The position numbers and the translations under genes are program-made. The notes beneath the pieces were generated by a model. That model did not search any database, was not told where the DNA came from, and saw only the letters and a list, made by a program, of their open reading frames with translations. From assembly GCF_011751765.2 (NCBI RefSeq), contig NZ_CP061169.1, positions 2,914,001 to 2,978,000 on the forward strand: a stretch of 64,000 nucleotides of DNA, in the 5' to 3' direction. Origin of the DNA: Paramicrobacterium chengjingii (lineage in GTDB: Bacteria; Actinomycetota; Actinomycetes; Actinomycetales; Microbacteriaceae). This document shows, piece by piece, positions 9,201 through 17,828 of this stretch (the stretch's first letter is position 1; each line of letters opens with the position of its first letter).

Positions 9201-12156
9201 GGTCAATCACGTCACCAGGCAGGCCCGGAAGACCACCGTCGATAACTCCAGGAAACAGGTCACCCAGCGAACCATCAACGATTCCACCGGGCAGACCCGG
9301 AAGGCCTGGAAGGTTGCCGTCAAGGACGCCGTCAACGACACCCGGAACAATGTCACCAACGATGCCCGAAGGCAGGTCAGTCACGTCACCTGGCAGGCCC
9401 GAAAGGCCACCGTCGATAACTCCAGGAAACAGGTCACCCAGCGAACCATCAAAGATTCCACCAGGCAGACCAGGCAGCTCCGGAAAACCGCCGTCAAGGA
9501 CGCCATCAACAACACCCGGAACAATGTCACCAACGATGCCCGAAGGCAGGTCAATCACGTCACCCGGAAGCCCCGAAAGACCACCATCGAGAACACCAGG
9601 AAACAGATCCCCAAGCGAACCATCAAAGATTCCACCAGGCAGACCCGGAAGGTTGCCACCAACGATGCCGTCAACAACGTCACCCGGCAGACCCGGAAGA
9701 CCACCGTCGAAGACGCCATCAACAACACCCGGCAAACCCGGAAGCCCCGGAAGGCCACCATCGAGAACACCAGGAATCAAGTCGCCCAGCGAACCATCAA
9801 CGATTCCACCGGGCAGACCCGGCAACCCCGGAAGGTTGCCGTCGACAATGCCATCAACGACACCCGGAACAACATCACCAACGATGCCCGAAGGCAGGTC
9901 AATCACGTCACCCGGAAGCCCCGAAAGACCACCATCGAGAACACCAGGAAACAGATCCCCAAGCGAACCATCAAAGATTCCACCAGGCAGACCCGGAAGG
10001 TTGCCACCAACGATGCCGTCAACAACGTCACCCGGCAAACCCGGCAGGCCACCGTCGAAGACGCCATCAACAACACCCGGAACAACGCCACTAACGATGC
10101 CCGAAGGCAGGTCAATCACGTCACCCGGCAGACCCGGCAAACCAGGCAGGCCACCGTCGATAACTCCAGGAATCAAGTCACCCAGCGAACCATCAACGAG
10201 TCCACCAGGCAGACCCGGCAACCCCGGAAGGTTGCCACCAACGATGCCGTCAACGACGTCACCCGGCAGACCCGGAACGTTGCCGTCGACAATGCCATCA
10301 ACGACACCCGGAACAATGTCACCAACGATGCCCGAAGGCAGGTCAATCACATCACCCGGAAGCCCCGAAAGACCACCATCGAGAACACCAGGAAACAGGT
10401 CACCCAGCGAACCATCAACGATTCCACCCGGCAGACCCGGAAGGCCCGGAAGGTTGCCGTCGACAATGCCATCAACAACACCCGGAAGAACATCACCAAC
10501 GATGCCCGAAGGCAGGTCAATCACATCACCCGGAAGCCCCGAAAGACCACCATCGACAACTCCAGGAAACAGGTCACCCAGCGAACCATCAACGATTCCA
10601 CCCGGCAGACCCGGAAGGCCCGGAAGGTTGCCGTCGACAATGCCATCAACAACACCCGGAAGAACATCACCAACGATGCCCGAAGGCAGGTCAATCACAT
10701 CACCCGGAAGCCCCGAAAGACCACCATCGACAACTCCAGGAATCAGATCCCCAAGCGAACCATCAAAGACTCCACCAGGCAGACCCGGCAACCCCGGAAG
10801 GTTACCATCGACAACACCCGGGACAACGCCACCGATAACACCCGAAGGCACATCGATCACATCACTCGGGAGCCCCGGCAGAATCCCGCCGAGAACGCCA
10901 TCAACAGCATCCGGAAGCAGACCGTCGAGATCCACTACAGGCGGGTGAATGTCCTCGCCCGGGAACGTCGGAACGTATCCCGGAACAATGTCTCCCACGA
11001 GCCCGTCAACGACATCACCCGGCACTACGCCACCGACGACCCCGTCAACGACACCGGGAATGATGCCAGCGACGTCATCGGAAGGCACCTCAGTGTGATC
11101 CCAGCCAACGGATACCGATCCGGAAACCGCACCGGATGTCGCATCAGCTCCTATGGAGACTCCAAGACCACCCAGCGAGACCGGGAGGCTGATTCCGCTA
11201 GACACCGCTGTGTCGACGGCAGTACCGCCATCGCCAGGGAGAATTCCCCCGACGACGCCCGTACCGATGTTTACATCAACATTTGTCCCGGACTGTGACG
11301 TGTCCCCACCAATCGACACCGAAATGCCGTCGTCGGTGAGGGGCAAATTCACAACGACACCAGCCGTCGATCCGTCATTCGAGCCACTCCCTGGAGGAGT
11401 GTCCGAATCGTCTGTGGGCGGCCATGCATCTCCGTTGGGCGGAACCTCACCGGCATCAGCGGGCGGATCAGTGCCTTCAGTCGGCGGAGCAGACCCATCC
11501 GTGGGTGGCCACTCGTCACCAACCGGTGGGACTACCCCATCAGTCGGCGACAAGATCTCACCAAGCGGCGGGAGCACGTCACCTACCGGTGCCAGCACCT
11601 CGTCAAGAGGCGGAACCACACCGCCTGTGGGAGGAACAGCATCGTCAGCCGGCGGTGTTTCGTCGTCTACCGGAGGAGTTTCGTCCTCGGCGGGCGGCGC
11701 GTCGCCATCTGCCGGTGGCGTTGAGTCTTCCGCCGGCGGCGTTGAATCCTCCGTCGGAGGAGTCGTGTCTTCCGCAGGCGGGGTTTCCTCCGCAGGCGGC
11801 GTTGAGTCCTCCGCTGGAGGCTCTGTGTCCCCCGCAGGCGGCGTCGTGTCTTCCGCAGGCGGAGTTTCCTCCGCAGGCGGTGTTGAGTCCTCTGCAGGCG
11901 GCGTTGTGTCATCAGCAGGCGGCGTCGAGTCGTCTGCCGGAGGTTGAGACCCGCCACCGGTTGCTGACGACACAACGTCGTCGACAGCATCCGTCGCGGT
12001 GTCTGTCACGTCCGTGACGATGTTCGTGACGCAGCCACAGGCCGTGTCATCGTCATCGGGCGGAGACTCTGCGGCATTCGCCGCAGTCGCGCCGAAGAAT
12101 ATTATTCCTCCGGCAAGCAAGGTGCCATAGAGACACCTTGTCAAGGTACGTTTCAT
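6271..12156 (-). CDS. Giant repetitive sortase-anchored surface protein
   Basis: About 1961 aa from the ATG at 12154-12156, which follows a GGAGAG ribosome-binding site; a longer frame to 12234 lacks one. Order of parts: signal peptide (residues 1-28, cleavage after ANA), a short CGC segment, a Pro/Asp/Glu-rich stalk of PPAED-type repeats (about 75-240), two beta-type segments, then a very long array rich in Gly, Leu, Pro, Val and Asp (units such as DVIDLPSGIVGDVVPGVVDG), then Gly/Asp/Ser repeats with two more beta-type segments, and a C-terminal LPVTG, hydrophobic stretch and RKRSLKRR tail. This is the layout of a sortase substrate covalently fixed to peptidoglycan. Function is unknown; adhesion, surface coating or hydrophobicity are possibilities. 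No sortase gene is in the window. Confidence 0.85.
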   Translation of the reverse strand: MKRTLTRCLYGTLLAGGIIFFGATAANAAESPPDDDDTACGCVTNIVTDVTDTATDAVDDVVSSATGGGSQPPADDSTPPADDTTPPAEDSTPPAEETPPAEDTTPPAGDTEPPAEDSTPPAEETPPAEDTTPPTEDSTPPAEDSTPPADGDAPPAEDETPPVDDETPPADDAVPPTGGVVPPLDEVLAPVGDVLPPLGEILSPTDGVVPPVGDEWPPTDGSAPPTEGTDPPADAGEVPPNGDAWPPTDDSDTPPGSGSNDGSTAGVVVNLPLTDDGISVSIGGDTSQSGTNVDVNIGTGVVGGILPGDGGTAVDTAVSSGISLPVSLGGLGVSIGADATSGAVSGSVSVGWDHTEVPSDDVAGIIPGVVDGVVGGVVPGDVVDGLVGDIVPGYVPTFPGEDIHPPVVDLDGLLPDAVDGVLGGILPGLPSDVIDVPSGVIGGVVPGVVDGNLPGLPGLPGGVFDGSLGDLIPGVVDGGLSGLPGDVIDLPSGIVGDVLPGVVDGIVDGNLPGLPGLPGGIVDGSLGDLFPGVVDGGLSGLPGDVIDLPSGIVGDVLPGVVDGIVDGNLPGLPGLPGGIVDGSLGDLFPGVLDGGLSGLPGDVIDLPSGIVGDIVPGVVDGIVDGNVPGLPGDVVDGIVGGNLPGLPGLPGGLVDGSLGDLIPGVIDGGLPGLPGLPGDVIDLPSGIVSGVVPGVVDGVFDGGLPGLPGDVVDGIVGGNLPGLPGGIFDGSLGDLFPGVLDGGLSGLPGDVIDLPSGIVGDVVPGVVDGIVDGNLPGLPGLPGGIVDGSLGDLIPGVLDGGLPGLPGLPGVVDGVFDGGLPGLPGDVVDGIVGGNLPGLPGGIFDGSLGDLFPGVLDGGLSGLPGDVIDLPSGIVGDIVPGVVDGVLDGGFPELPGLPGGIFDGSLGDLFPGVIDGGLSGLPGDVTDLPSGIVGDIVPGVVDGVLDGNLPGLPGLPGGIVDGSLGDLFPGVIDGGLPGLPGDVIDLPSGIVGDVVPGVVDGVLDGGLPALPGELVDGIVDGNLPGLPGLPGGIFDGSLGDLIPGVIDGGLPGLPGDVIDLPSGIVGDVVPGVVDGVFDGGLPGLPGDVVDGIIDGNLPGLPGLPGGIVDGSLGDLIPGVLDGGLSGLPGDVTDLPSGVIGDVVPGVVDGVLDGGPPGLPSDIVDGIVDGGLPGLPGLQGDVIDVPSGVIGDVVPGVVDGVLDGGLPALPGELVDGIVGGNLPGLPGLPGGIVDGSLGDLIPGVIDGGLPGLPGDVTDLPSGVIGDVVPGVVDGVLDGGLPGGIVDGSLGDLIPGVIDGGNLPGLPGLPGDVIDVPSGIVGDVVPGVVDGVLDGGLPAVPGELVDGVVGGNLPGLPGLPGDVIDVPSGVIGDVAPGVVDGVLDGGLPALPGELVDGIVGGNLPGLPGLPGGIVDGSLGDLIPGVIDGGLPGLPGDVTDLPSGVIGDVVPGVVDGVLDGGLPGGIVDGSLGDLIPGVIDGGNLPGLPGLPGDVIDVPSGIVGDVVPGVVDGVLDGGLPAVPGELVDGVVGGNLPGLPGLPGDVIDVPSGVIGDVAPGVVDGVLDGGLPALPGELVDGIVGGNLPGLPGLPGGIVDGSLGDLIPGVIDGGLPGLPGDVTDLPSGVIGDVVPGVVDGVLDGGLPGLPSDIVDGNLPGLPGGGDTGGGDTGDSDAGNGDADDSDTGNGDAGDNDAGDNGTGDSSTTGPIAGPVVSIPVTVVDSPISVIGDSTSSGSDDGVAGDGDAGDGAADDGDAGDSDSGDGDSGDSGTGNGDADDSDTGENGAGDGDAGNGESDNNSADDGILDGTIIAPVIDIPVTVGDSPISIIGDSTTDDSSSNDGSGSDDSGSDGSGSDDSGSDGSGSDDSDSESSGDNDSNTGESGDNENGTDDSEAGATGDEQASSQNAGGDASSDSSEAWRNGAVGDELPVTGPDSGAAILGIAALMLLLGVGVKLVGRKRSLKRR
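7190..10960 (-). repeat. Coding tandem repeat array, basic unit 174 bp (58 aa)
   Basis: The middle of the surface-protein gene is built from related units. Matching CCCGAAGG words at 10331, 10505 and 10679 are exactly 174 bases apart, which is 58 codons. Elsewhere units are shortened, lengthened or shuffled by whole-codon steps so that the frame is never lost. The encoded units alternate a DVIDLPSG/GVVDG part with a GGIVDGSLGDL part and GLPGLPG links. Confidence 0.9.
7241..8358 (-). repeat. Exact 540-bp tandem duplication within the array
   Basis: Every base compared from 7241 to 7818 is identical to the base 540 positions later (7781 to 8358); the first difference is at 7819 against 8359. 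The copies encode the same 180 amino acids. Absence of even silent changes points to a recent duplication or to gene conversion. Confidence 0.9.
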
Positions 12157-12179
12157 TTCTCTCTCCTGATCGAAATCGG

Positions 12180-12198
12180 ACCCATCGCGCAGATGGGT
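12180..12198. promoter_or_regulatory. Hairpin between the two surface-protein genes
   Basis: ACCCATC and GATGGGT form a 7-bp stem around GCGCA in the 74-base gap between the companion secreted protein and the giant surface protein. It may act as a processing or partial termination site between the two minus-strand genes. Confidence 0.4.
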
Positions 12199-12230
12199 TG
12201 CGCATCGCCGCAATGGCGACTGCGCGCCCG

Positions 12231-13445
12231 TCAATCAGGAGAGCAGGTGAGAGTGAGGGTCAGAGATTCTGGAATGTCGTCGTCATCGACGAGACCCGAA
12301 AGGATGCTGTCGCCCGCCACGACCGCGCCGCTGGAGAGCTGGTCAGCTACCGGGCCCGTCGCGCCAGCGGAGCCGCTCGCCGTTGCGAGGCTTCCGCTCG
12401 TGAGCGTTCCGCGGGACGGAGAGGTCGGTGTGGGCTGCTCCGCGTCGCTAGACAAGTGTACGGCACTCGTGCTTGAGGGCGCCGGGTGAAAATCATTGAC
12501 CGACACACGCGAGGTATCGGCCGTCGTGCTGTGCACGTTCGCCTCCTCGGCAGTCACAACGGCTGTGTCGCTAGAGGCAGGAGCATTCCTCGGCGTTGCC
12601 GCCTCCACAGTCGCACTCTCCACCGGGAGGGAGGTGACGTCCGCGGCGCCGAAGGCAGCTGTCGTTACCGTCTGACCAACGGTCACGGTCACAGCGTCTG
12701 TCGTCTGAGTCGCCGTGGTCACGACGTCAGAGACTAGCGGATCGAGAACCTCAGATAGCGCACTTGTCGTCGACGTGACGATACCCGTGCCGACGGCATC
12801 GCTGAGATCGTCTCCGACCAGCGGCACGCTCGCGACGAGCGGGTCGACAACGGAATCGACAACCTTCGCGACAGGGGCCGTGACGTCATCGGTGACGGTG
12901 TCGGATACAGCAGATTCGACAGCCTCCGTGACCGAATTTGTTGGTGCCTCCGCAGCCTCTTCTGCCGGTGGCGCGTCTTCAGCAGGCGGCGTCTGCACCG
13001 AGCTGGAATCTGAGTCCTCGACCGGTGTGCTCGACGCCTCATCCGACTCGGATGGCGCAGCCGACTCGTCGGCGGGCGGAGCAGAGCCTTCAGTCGGCGG
13101 AGCAGAGTCTTCAGTCGGGGGAGCATTGTCTGCTGGAGGTGCGGGCTGCTCTGCGGGCGGTGTGACAGCATCCGTGACGCCATCAACAACGTCAACGACG
13201 TCATCAGTTGCAGCATCGACAACGTCCGAAACGGGGTCAGTCACGTCGTCGGTCACCGCGTCCGTGACCTCAGTGACGACGTCGCTGACGCTGCTGCTCG
13301 ACTCGTCTTCGCTCTCATCGGCAGCCGCCGATGAAGCACCGAAGAATAACTGGGCGAAGAACCACACGAGAGCGAGGGCGCCTGCCATGACAAGCACACG
13401 GGTGATATGGAATTCACCCCATGTCGCGGATTTCACGAGCTCCAC
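12231..13445 (-). CDS. Secreted low-complexity protein, companion of the surface protein
   Basis: 404 aa. A long signal sequence (hydrophobic core VLVMAGALALVWFFAQLFF around residues 17-35, likely cut after the following SSAAA) is followed by Val/Thr/Asp repeats (VSDVVDAATDDVVDVVDG type), a Pro-rich PPADE/PPTED stalk, more Val/Thr/Asp segments and a Ser/Thr/Ala-rich tail ending in TCSPD. No LPxTG motif is present. The Val/Thr/Asp and Pro-rich modules resemble the N-terminal part of the downstream giant protein, so the two look like relatives and probably share a transcript. No enzymatic motif is visible; it may be a released or loosely held surface component. Confidence 0.75.
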   Translation of the reverse strand: MELVKSATWGEFHITRVLVMAGALALVWFFAQLFFGASSAAADESEDESSSSVSDVVTEVTDAVTDDVTDPVSDVVDAATDDVVDVVDGVTDAVTPPAEQPAPPADNAPPTEDSAPPTEGSAPPADESAAPSESDEASSTPVEDSDSSSVQTPPAEDAPPAEEAAEAPTNSVTEAVESAVSDTVTDDVTAPVAKVVDSVVDPLVASVPLVGDDLSDAVGTGIVTSTTSALSEVLDPLVSDVVTTATQTTDAVTVTVGQTVTTAAFGAADVTSLPVESATVEAATPRNAPASSDTAVVTAEEANVHSTTADTSRVSVNDFHPAPSSTSAVHLSSDAEQPTPTSPSRGTLTSGSLATASGSAGATGPVADQLSSGAVVAGDSILSGLVDDDDIPESLTLTLTCSPD

Positions 13446-13530
13446 CCCCGAAGCTGGCTCTCAAAACGCCGTTACTCGACAGGATGACACGTTAATTGCT
13501 TCTTGGCCAGGAAATCTTCCTGACGATATG

Positions 13531-16479
13531 TCACATTTCCTGGTGAATCTCGCTCCATCCACCGTCAGCCACGGTGATGCGCAGCTTGGCCGGAATCTGC
13601 TCTTTCATGCCCTCAACGTGGCTGATCAAGCCGACCGTTCGGCCGCCGGCGCGTAGCGAATCGAGGGTCGACATCGCGACCTCAAGAGTGTCGGCGTCCA
13701 GTGATCCGAAGCCCTCATCGATGAAGAGCGTGTCGAGTGTGATGCCGCCGGCGCGGGCGGTGACTGCCTCAGCGAGACCGAGAGCCAGCGCGAGCGACGC
13801 GAGGAAAGTCTCGCCGCCCGACAGTGAATGCGTCGCACGCGCAACGCCAGTGTGCTGGTCGAAGATTGCCAGGCCAAGCCCGGACTTCACGTTACGGTAC
13901 TGCACCGAATCGTCATGCTCGAGAACGTAACGACCACCCGTCATCGTCCGTAGCCGGGCGTTAGCCGCCTCGACGATACGTTCGAGCTCGGCCGCAAGCA
14001 CGAAGCCCTCGAGGCGCATCTTGCGCGTATTCGGGCCGTCGCCGGCGAGGGTCCTCGCGAGGTTGCGCACGCGTTCGAACTCGGCAGCGGCGGTGGCCGA
14101 CTCAGCAAGCCGCTCCTTCACCGTCGCCACCGTGCGCACCAGACTCGTCAACCGTTCGTTGAGAGCCTCGCGGATGCGCAGCGCCTCGTCTCGGGCGGCA
14201 CGAGCCTTGGCAACTGCGGTCTGCGTCGCATCGATATCGGGAACCTCGGTCGGCAAGTCGGCCAGCTCAGGCTCGGCCAGGATCGACCGGACAGTCGCGC
14301 GTGCGTCATCATGAGTGCGGATGCGCTCGCGCAACCGTTCAAGGTCGACCCCTGAACGTCGCGCATTCTCGACGGCCGCCGCGTCAGCAAACTCGCGCTC
14401 AGACATGCTCTGTGCAAGCTTCTCGCTGGCTTCCGCCGCTGCCACGTCACGGTCATCTCGCGTGCGCAGCGCCGATGCGAGCATCGCAGCGGAGTCGCGC
14501 AATACCGTCACGATCGACACCACCTCGGCGATCGACGCGGCGTCCCCACGCTGAGCGTCGACGGACATCGTGATGCGCGCGATCTCCGTGCGCGCCTCGC
14601 TCTCGGTCGCAGCCTGCGCGTCTCGTTTGGCGCGCAACTGCTCACGCCGGCCGTCACCCGCGTCGCGTTCCTCGATAAGCGATGCATGCTTCTTCTCGAG
14701 TTCCGTGACGGTCGCGGCAGCGTCGGCCGCCGCACTGACACGCTGCCTCGCGAGCTCCAACTCGGCGTCGAACTGCTCGAGAGTGCGGCCACCGGAAACG
14801 GCCCGCTGCTCGGCAAGCTTCTCGTCCAGAGCGGATGCTGCGCGCGCAGCATCCGCTTTGGCCTTCTCTCGCGCCGCGAGAACCTCTCTGGCCGCGTCGA
14901 CATCGGCCTCGGTTACCGGCGTGCCCGCGTGAGTTGCCGGTGACGGATGCTCGGTGGAACCGCACACCGCGCATGGCTCCCCCACGCGCAACTCCGCGGC
15001 AAGTTCAGCTGCGTGACCAGCGAGCCGTGCATCAAGCAACGACTGCAGCGCCGACGACGCTTCCGTGTTCTCACGCACACACTCAGCCTCGACTTGGCGT
15101 GCGACGTCGCGTTGACGCTCGACCTCGGTGGCGAACAATGCGGCCGCGCGTGCGCTGACCAGGCGGTCGACGTCAGCGGTCGCCGCGTCGGATCGTGACG
15201 CTTCCACTCGAGCGGCCGTGAGCTCGTCGTTTGCCGCGGTGAGCGCCCGTGGAAGCTCGGCCAGTCGCAATTCGAGGTCGGCGAGTGCTGACTCGGCCGT
15301 GGACTTCCGTTGGATGGCCTCGGCCTCAGCGGCAGCGAGTGCCTCAAGGCGCGACTCTTGGACACGTACGTCCTCGAGCAGCGCGAGGCGCCCCGAGTGC
15401 TTCTCAGCGACAGCATCCAGCTGCTCAGCCGTCAGCGTTGCGTCGCCGCCGGCAGCCGCGTGGGCATTGCCTGCCGTCGCGACGCGCGTGCGCGCAATGT
15501 CCGCGGCATCCTGCGCCGACCGCTGTGCCGTCACGTACGGCCACACCTGCTCCGCCCGCTCGGCGGCTGCCTGTTCGGACTGCACCTGGGCGATCTCGGA
15601 CTCTGCCTCATTCAGCTCTGCCGCTCGCGCTCGCGCGTCAGAAAGTCGTTTCTGCCGCCGCTGCCGCTCGGTCGCCTCCGTGTGCTTCGCTTCGGCGTCA
15701 TCGCGCACGGTGTCTGCCGCGGCTGCGTCAGACACCGCCGTCGCGACGCGCGTGCCGAGCTCGATCACCCGGTGCTCAAGCCAATCGACAACACCTTCCT
15801 CAGGCGGCTCGGCCTCCGCAAGGCGCGCGGCATCGCTGATCAGCTGATCGGTCTGCGCACGCGTCGCCGCCACGGTTGCCTCAAGTTCGCGACGACGTTC
15901 ATCAACGATGCCCTCGTAGTCGGCGAATCGCTTCGTGCCGAAGAGGCTGCGCAGCACCGCTTCGCGATCGCGGCTGCCCGCCAGAAGGAACTGTTGGAAG
16001 CGGTTCTGCGCGAGCAGGATCACCTGCAGAAACTGCTCCTTCTTCATGCCGACGATCTCGGCGAGCTCGTGGCCGACATCGACGGGGCGCGACGCGATTC
16101 CCTGCCACTGGTCACCCGTCAGAACCTCCAGCTGCGCCGTCGACTTCTGCATCGTCGTTCCGGCGCCGCTCTTCTTGCGCCGCTCGTATTCGGGCGACCG
16201 CGTCACGCGATATCGGGTGTCACCGATCGTAAACTCGAGTTCCACTCGCGTCTCATCACTCGGGGCACAATGGTCGCTGCGCAAACGGGCTTTCGTCCCG
16301 TCGAACCGAGGAACGCTGTCATACAGCGCAAACGCTATCGCGTCGAGGATGCTCGACTTTCCGGCGCCCGTCTTGCCCGAGATCAGAAAGAGCCCGTCGT
16401 CGGTGTACGCATCGAAGTTCACGGTCTGAGTCGTGCGATACGGCCCGAATCCGGTGATGCTCAACGTATTGATTCTCAT
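13531..16479 (-). CDS. sbcC: Exonuclease SbcCD, subunit C (SMC-like ATPase)
   Basis: 982 aa. Walker A GKTGAGKS at residues 35-42, long Ala/Glu/Arg-rich coiled coils, a zinc-hook CAVC near residue 502, and the C-terminal ABC signature SLSGGETF followed by LFIDEGFGSLD. With SbcD it cuts hairpins and double-strand ends during DNA repair. Its start overlaps the sbcD stop by 4 bases, the usual sbcD-sbcC order. The 3' side faces the surface-protein locus. Confidence 0.95.
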   Translation of the reverse strand: MRINTLSITGFGPYRTTQTVNFDAYTDDGLFLISGKTGAGKSSILDAIAFALYDSVPRFDGTKARLRSDHCAPSDETRVELEFTIGDTRYRVTRSPEYERRKKSGAGTTMQKSTAQLEVLTGDQWQGIASRPVDVGHELAEIVGMKKEQFLQVILLAQNRFQQFLLAGSRDREAVLRSLFGTKRFADYEGIVDERRRELEATVAATRAQTDQLISDAARLAEAEPPEEGVVDWLEHRVIELGTRVATAVSDAAAADTVRDDAEAKHTEATERQRRQKRLSDARARAAELNEAESEIAQVQSEQAAAERAEQVWPYVTAQRSAQDAADIARTRVATAGNAHAAAGGDATLTAEQLDAVAEKHSGRLALLEDVRVQESRLEALAAAEAEAIQRKSTAESALADLELRLAELPRALTAANDELTAARVEASRSDAATADVDRLVSARAAALFATEVERQRDVARQVEAECVRENTEASSALQSLLDARLAGHAAELAAELRVGEPCAVCGSTEHPSPATHAGTPVTEADVDAAREVLAAREKAKADAARAASALDEKLAEQRAVSGGRTLEQFDAELELARQRVSAAADAAATVTELEKKHASLIEERDAGDGRREQLRAKRDAQAATESEARTEIARITMSVDAQRGDAASIAEVVSIVTVLRDSAAMLASALRTRDDRDVAAAEASEKLAQSMSEREFADAAAVENARRSGVDLERLRERIRTHDDARATVRSILAEPELADLPTEVPDIDATQTAVAKARAARDEALRIREALNERLTSLVRTVATVKERLAESATAAAEFERVRNLARTLAGDGPNTRKMRLEGFVLAAELERIVEAANARLRTMTGGRYVLEHDDSVQYRNVKSGLGLAIFDQHTGVARATHSLSGGETFLASLALALGLAEAVTARAGGITLDTLFIDEGFGSLDADTLEVAMSTLDSLRAGGRTVGLISHVEGMKEQIPAKLRITVADGGWSEIHQEM

Positions 16480-17633
16480 GCGCTGGTCTCCACCGACCGC
16501 ACCTCGGCGACAGCTTCCCGAATGATCTCACTCTCGGCAGCGGTAGCCCCCTGACCGTTGCGCACGTAGGTGAGAAACTCGTCGATCACGTCGACATCGC
16601 TCTTACCCTGCACCCGCTGCGCGTACGTGCGCGTGCCGTGGTCGGCCACCACGGAGGGCTCGTGCACCATCGTGGCGCAGTGCGGAAACCTTCGCTGCAG
16701 CTTGCGCATCGCATCGAGTGGTCGCACCGTGTCCGTCAGCACGGCGCTGACCCAGTCGTCTTCGGCGTCGGTGTAGGCGTCGTCGGTCAGCAGTTCGTCG
16801 AGCGTGCCGGTCAGGATGCTGAGTCGCCGCGGAATCGGCAAGTCGACCCACTCCACCTCCCGGAGGCCCATCGTATCGAGCTCGACAAGCCAAACGCCGC
16901 GCGGCTTGCGTGCCTCGCTGAATGAGTAATGCAGTGGGGCACCCGAATACCGGATGCTGTCTGTCAGCGTCGCACGCCCGTGAATGTGCCCGAGCGCCGC
17001 GTAGTCGACTCCCTCGAAGACGCTCGCGGGCACAAGGTCGATGCCGCCCGACGTGATGTCGCGTTCGACGTCGCTCGCGGCATCCGCCACGCCCTGGGCG
17101 AAGCAGTGCGACACCACGACAGAGCGTCCGCCGCGTTCGGCGGCGTCAGCGTGCACACGGCGCATCGCAAACGATACGACGTCGGCCTGCGTGCGCAGTG
17201 TTTCGCCCGGGTACCTGTGCCTGATAAGCGCCGGTTCGAGGTACGGGATGCCGTAGAAATGCACAGGGCCGTCGTCGTCATTAACCGTGATGGGAACGTC
17301 GAGCGTCTCGTCGCTTGTGAACACGTGGATGCCGGCGAGTCGCGCGAACTCCGACTGGAATCCAAGCCTCGCAGCCGAGTCGTGGTTACCGCTCGTCACG
17401 ACAATCACCGCACCCGTCTCTCGCAGTCGCGTCAGCGCGCGCGTGAGCAGGCGATAGGCATCGGCCGAGGGCGTCGCCGAGTCAAAGACGTCTCCCGCCA
17501 CGATTACAACGTCGATCTCGCGTTCGCGCACGATCGCGGTGAGGGCCTCGAGCACGCCGTCGAGCGCGTCGAGCGTCTGGTGCCCGTGGAACGACCGGCC
17601 GATATGCCAGTCGGACGTGTGCAGAATACGCAT
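16476..17633 (-). CDS. sbcD: Exonuclease SbcCD, subunit D (nuclease)
   Basis: 385 aa, Mre11-type phosphoesterase. The metal-binding motifs are all present: LHTSDWHIG near the N-terminus, VAGDVFD, SGNHD and GHIHG. The rest fits the capping domain. It works with the overlapping sbcC product as a Mn-dependent nuclease on DNA ends and hairpins. First gene of the two-gene operon; the promoter should lie between 17634 and about 17800, shared with the divergent small regulator. Confidence 0.95.
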   Translation of the reverse strand: MRILHTSDWHIGRSFHGHQTLDALDGVLEALTAIVREREIDVVIVAGDVFDSATPSADAYRLLTRALTRLRETGAVIVVTSGNHDSAARLGFQSEFARLAGIHVFTSDETLDVPITVNDDDGPVHFYGIPYLEPALIRHRYPGETLRTQADVVSFAMRRVHADAAERGGRSVVVSHCFAQGVADAASDVERDITSGGIDLVPASVFEGVDYAALGHIHGRATLTDSIRYSGAPLHYSFSEARKPRGVWLVELDTMGLREVEWVDLPIPRRLSILTGTLDELLTDDAYTDAEDDWVSAVLTDTVRPLDAMRKLQRRFPHCATMVHEPSVVADHGTRTYAQRVQGKSDVDVIDEFLTYVRNGQGATAAESEIIREAVAEVRSVETSA

Positions 17634-17802
17634 GGTTCGACGCTACCGGCTGCCTCCGACAGCCGAGGGCCCGATGCTCGACCTGTGGACGACGCTGTGC
17701 TGCACGTCGAGGTTCACGCGACTCATTTTCAGATGTCACAGATTGCATTTCGGGGCGCCCTGAGGCGCGGATTTTGACCTATGAGTTGCGGCCATCACAT
17801 CA

Positions 17803-17828
17803 AGCAAGCTATCTTGCTAGCATGCTAG
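17803..17828. promoter_or_regulatory. Two overlapping dyads at the start of the small RHH gene
   Basis: AGCAAG-CTAT-CTTGCT (17803-17818) is immediately overlapped by the perfect 12-base palindrome CTAGCATGCTAG (17817-17828), which contains the ATG of the ribbon-helix-helix gene. Such proteins usually bind repeated short palindromes over their own promoter, so autoregulation is likely. Confidence 0.55.

Noticed and set aside
6281..10948. A 1555-codon open frame on the plus strand opposite the surface-protein gene, Pro/Arg/Ser/Thr-rich.
   Set aside because: It is a by-product of the codon-phased repeat array: units are multiples of three bases and contain no complementary stop codons. No promoter or ribosome-binding site, and low-complexity product.
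7190..10960. Regular repeats that might suggest a CRISPR array.
   Set aside because: Units are long (174 bp), contiguous, coding and without unique spacers; no cas genes.
11153..11947. Gly/Ser/Ala-rich plus-strand frame.
   Set aside because: Mirror of the PPAED repeats of the same surface protein; no independent coding signal.
12157..12234. Longer start for the giant surface protein.
   Set aside because: Adds 26 residues before a normal signal peptide and lacks a ribosome-binding site; the ATG at 12156 has one.
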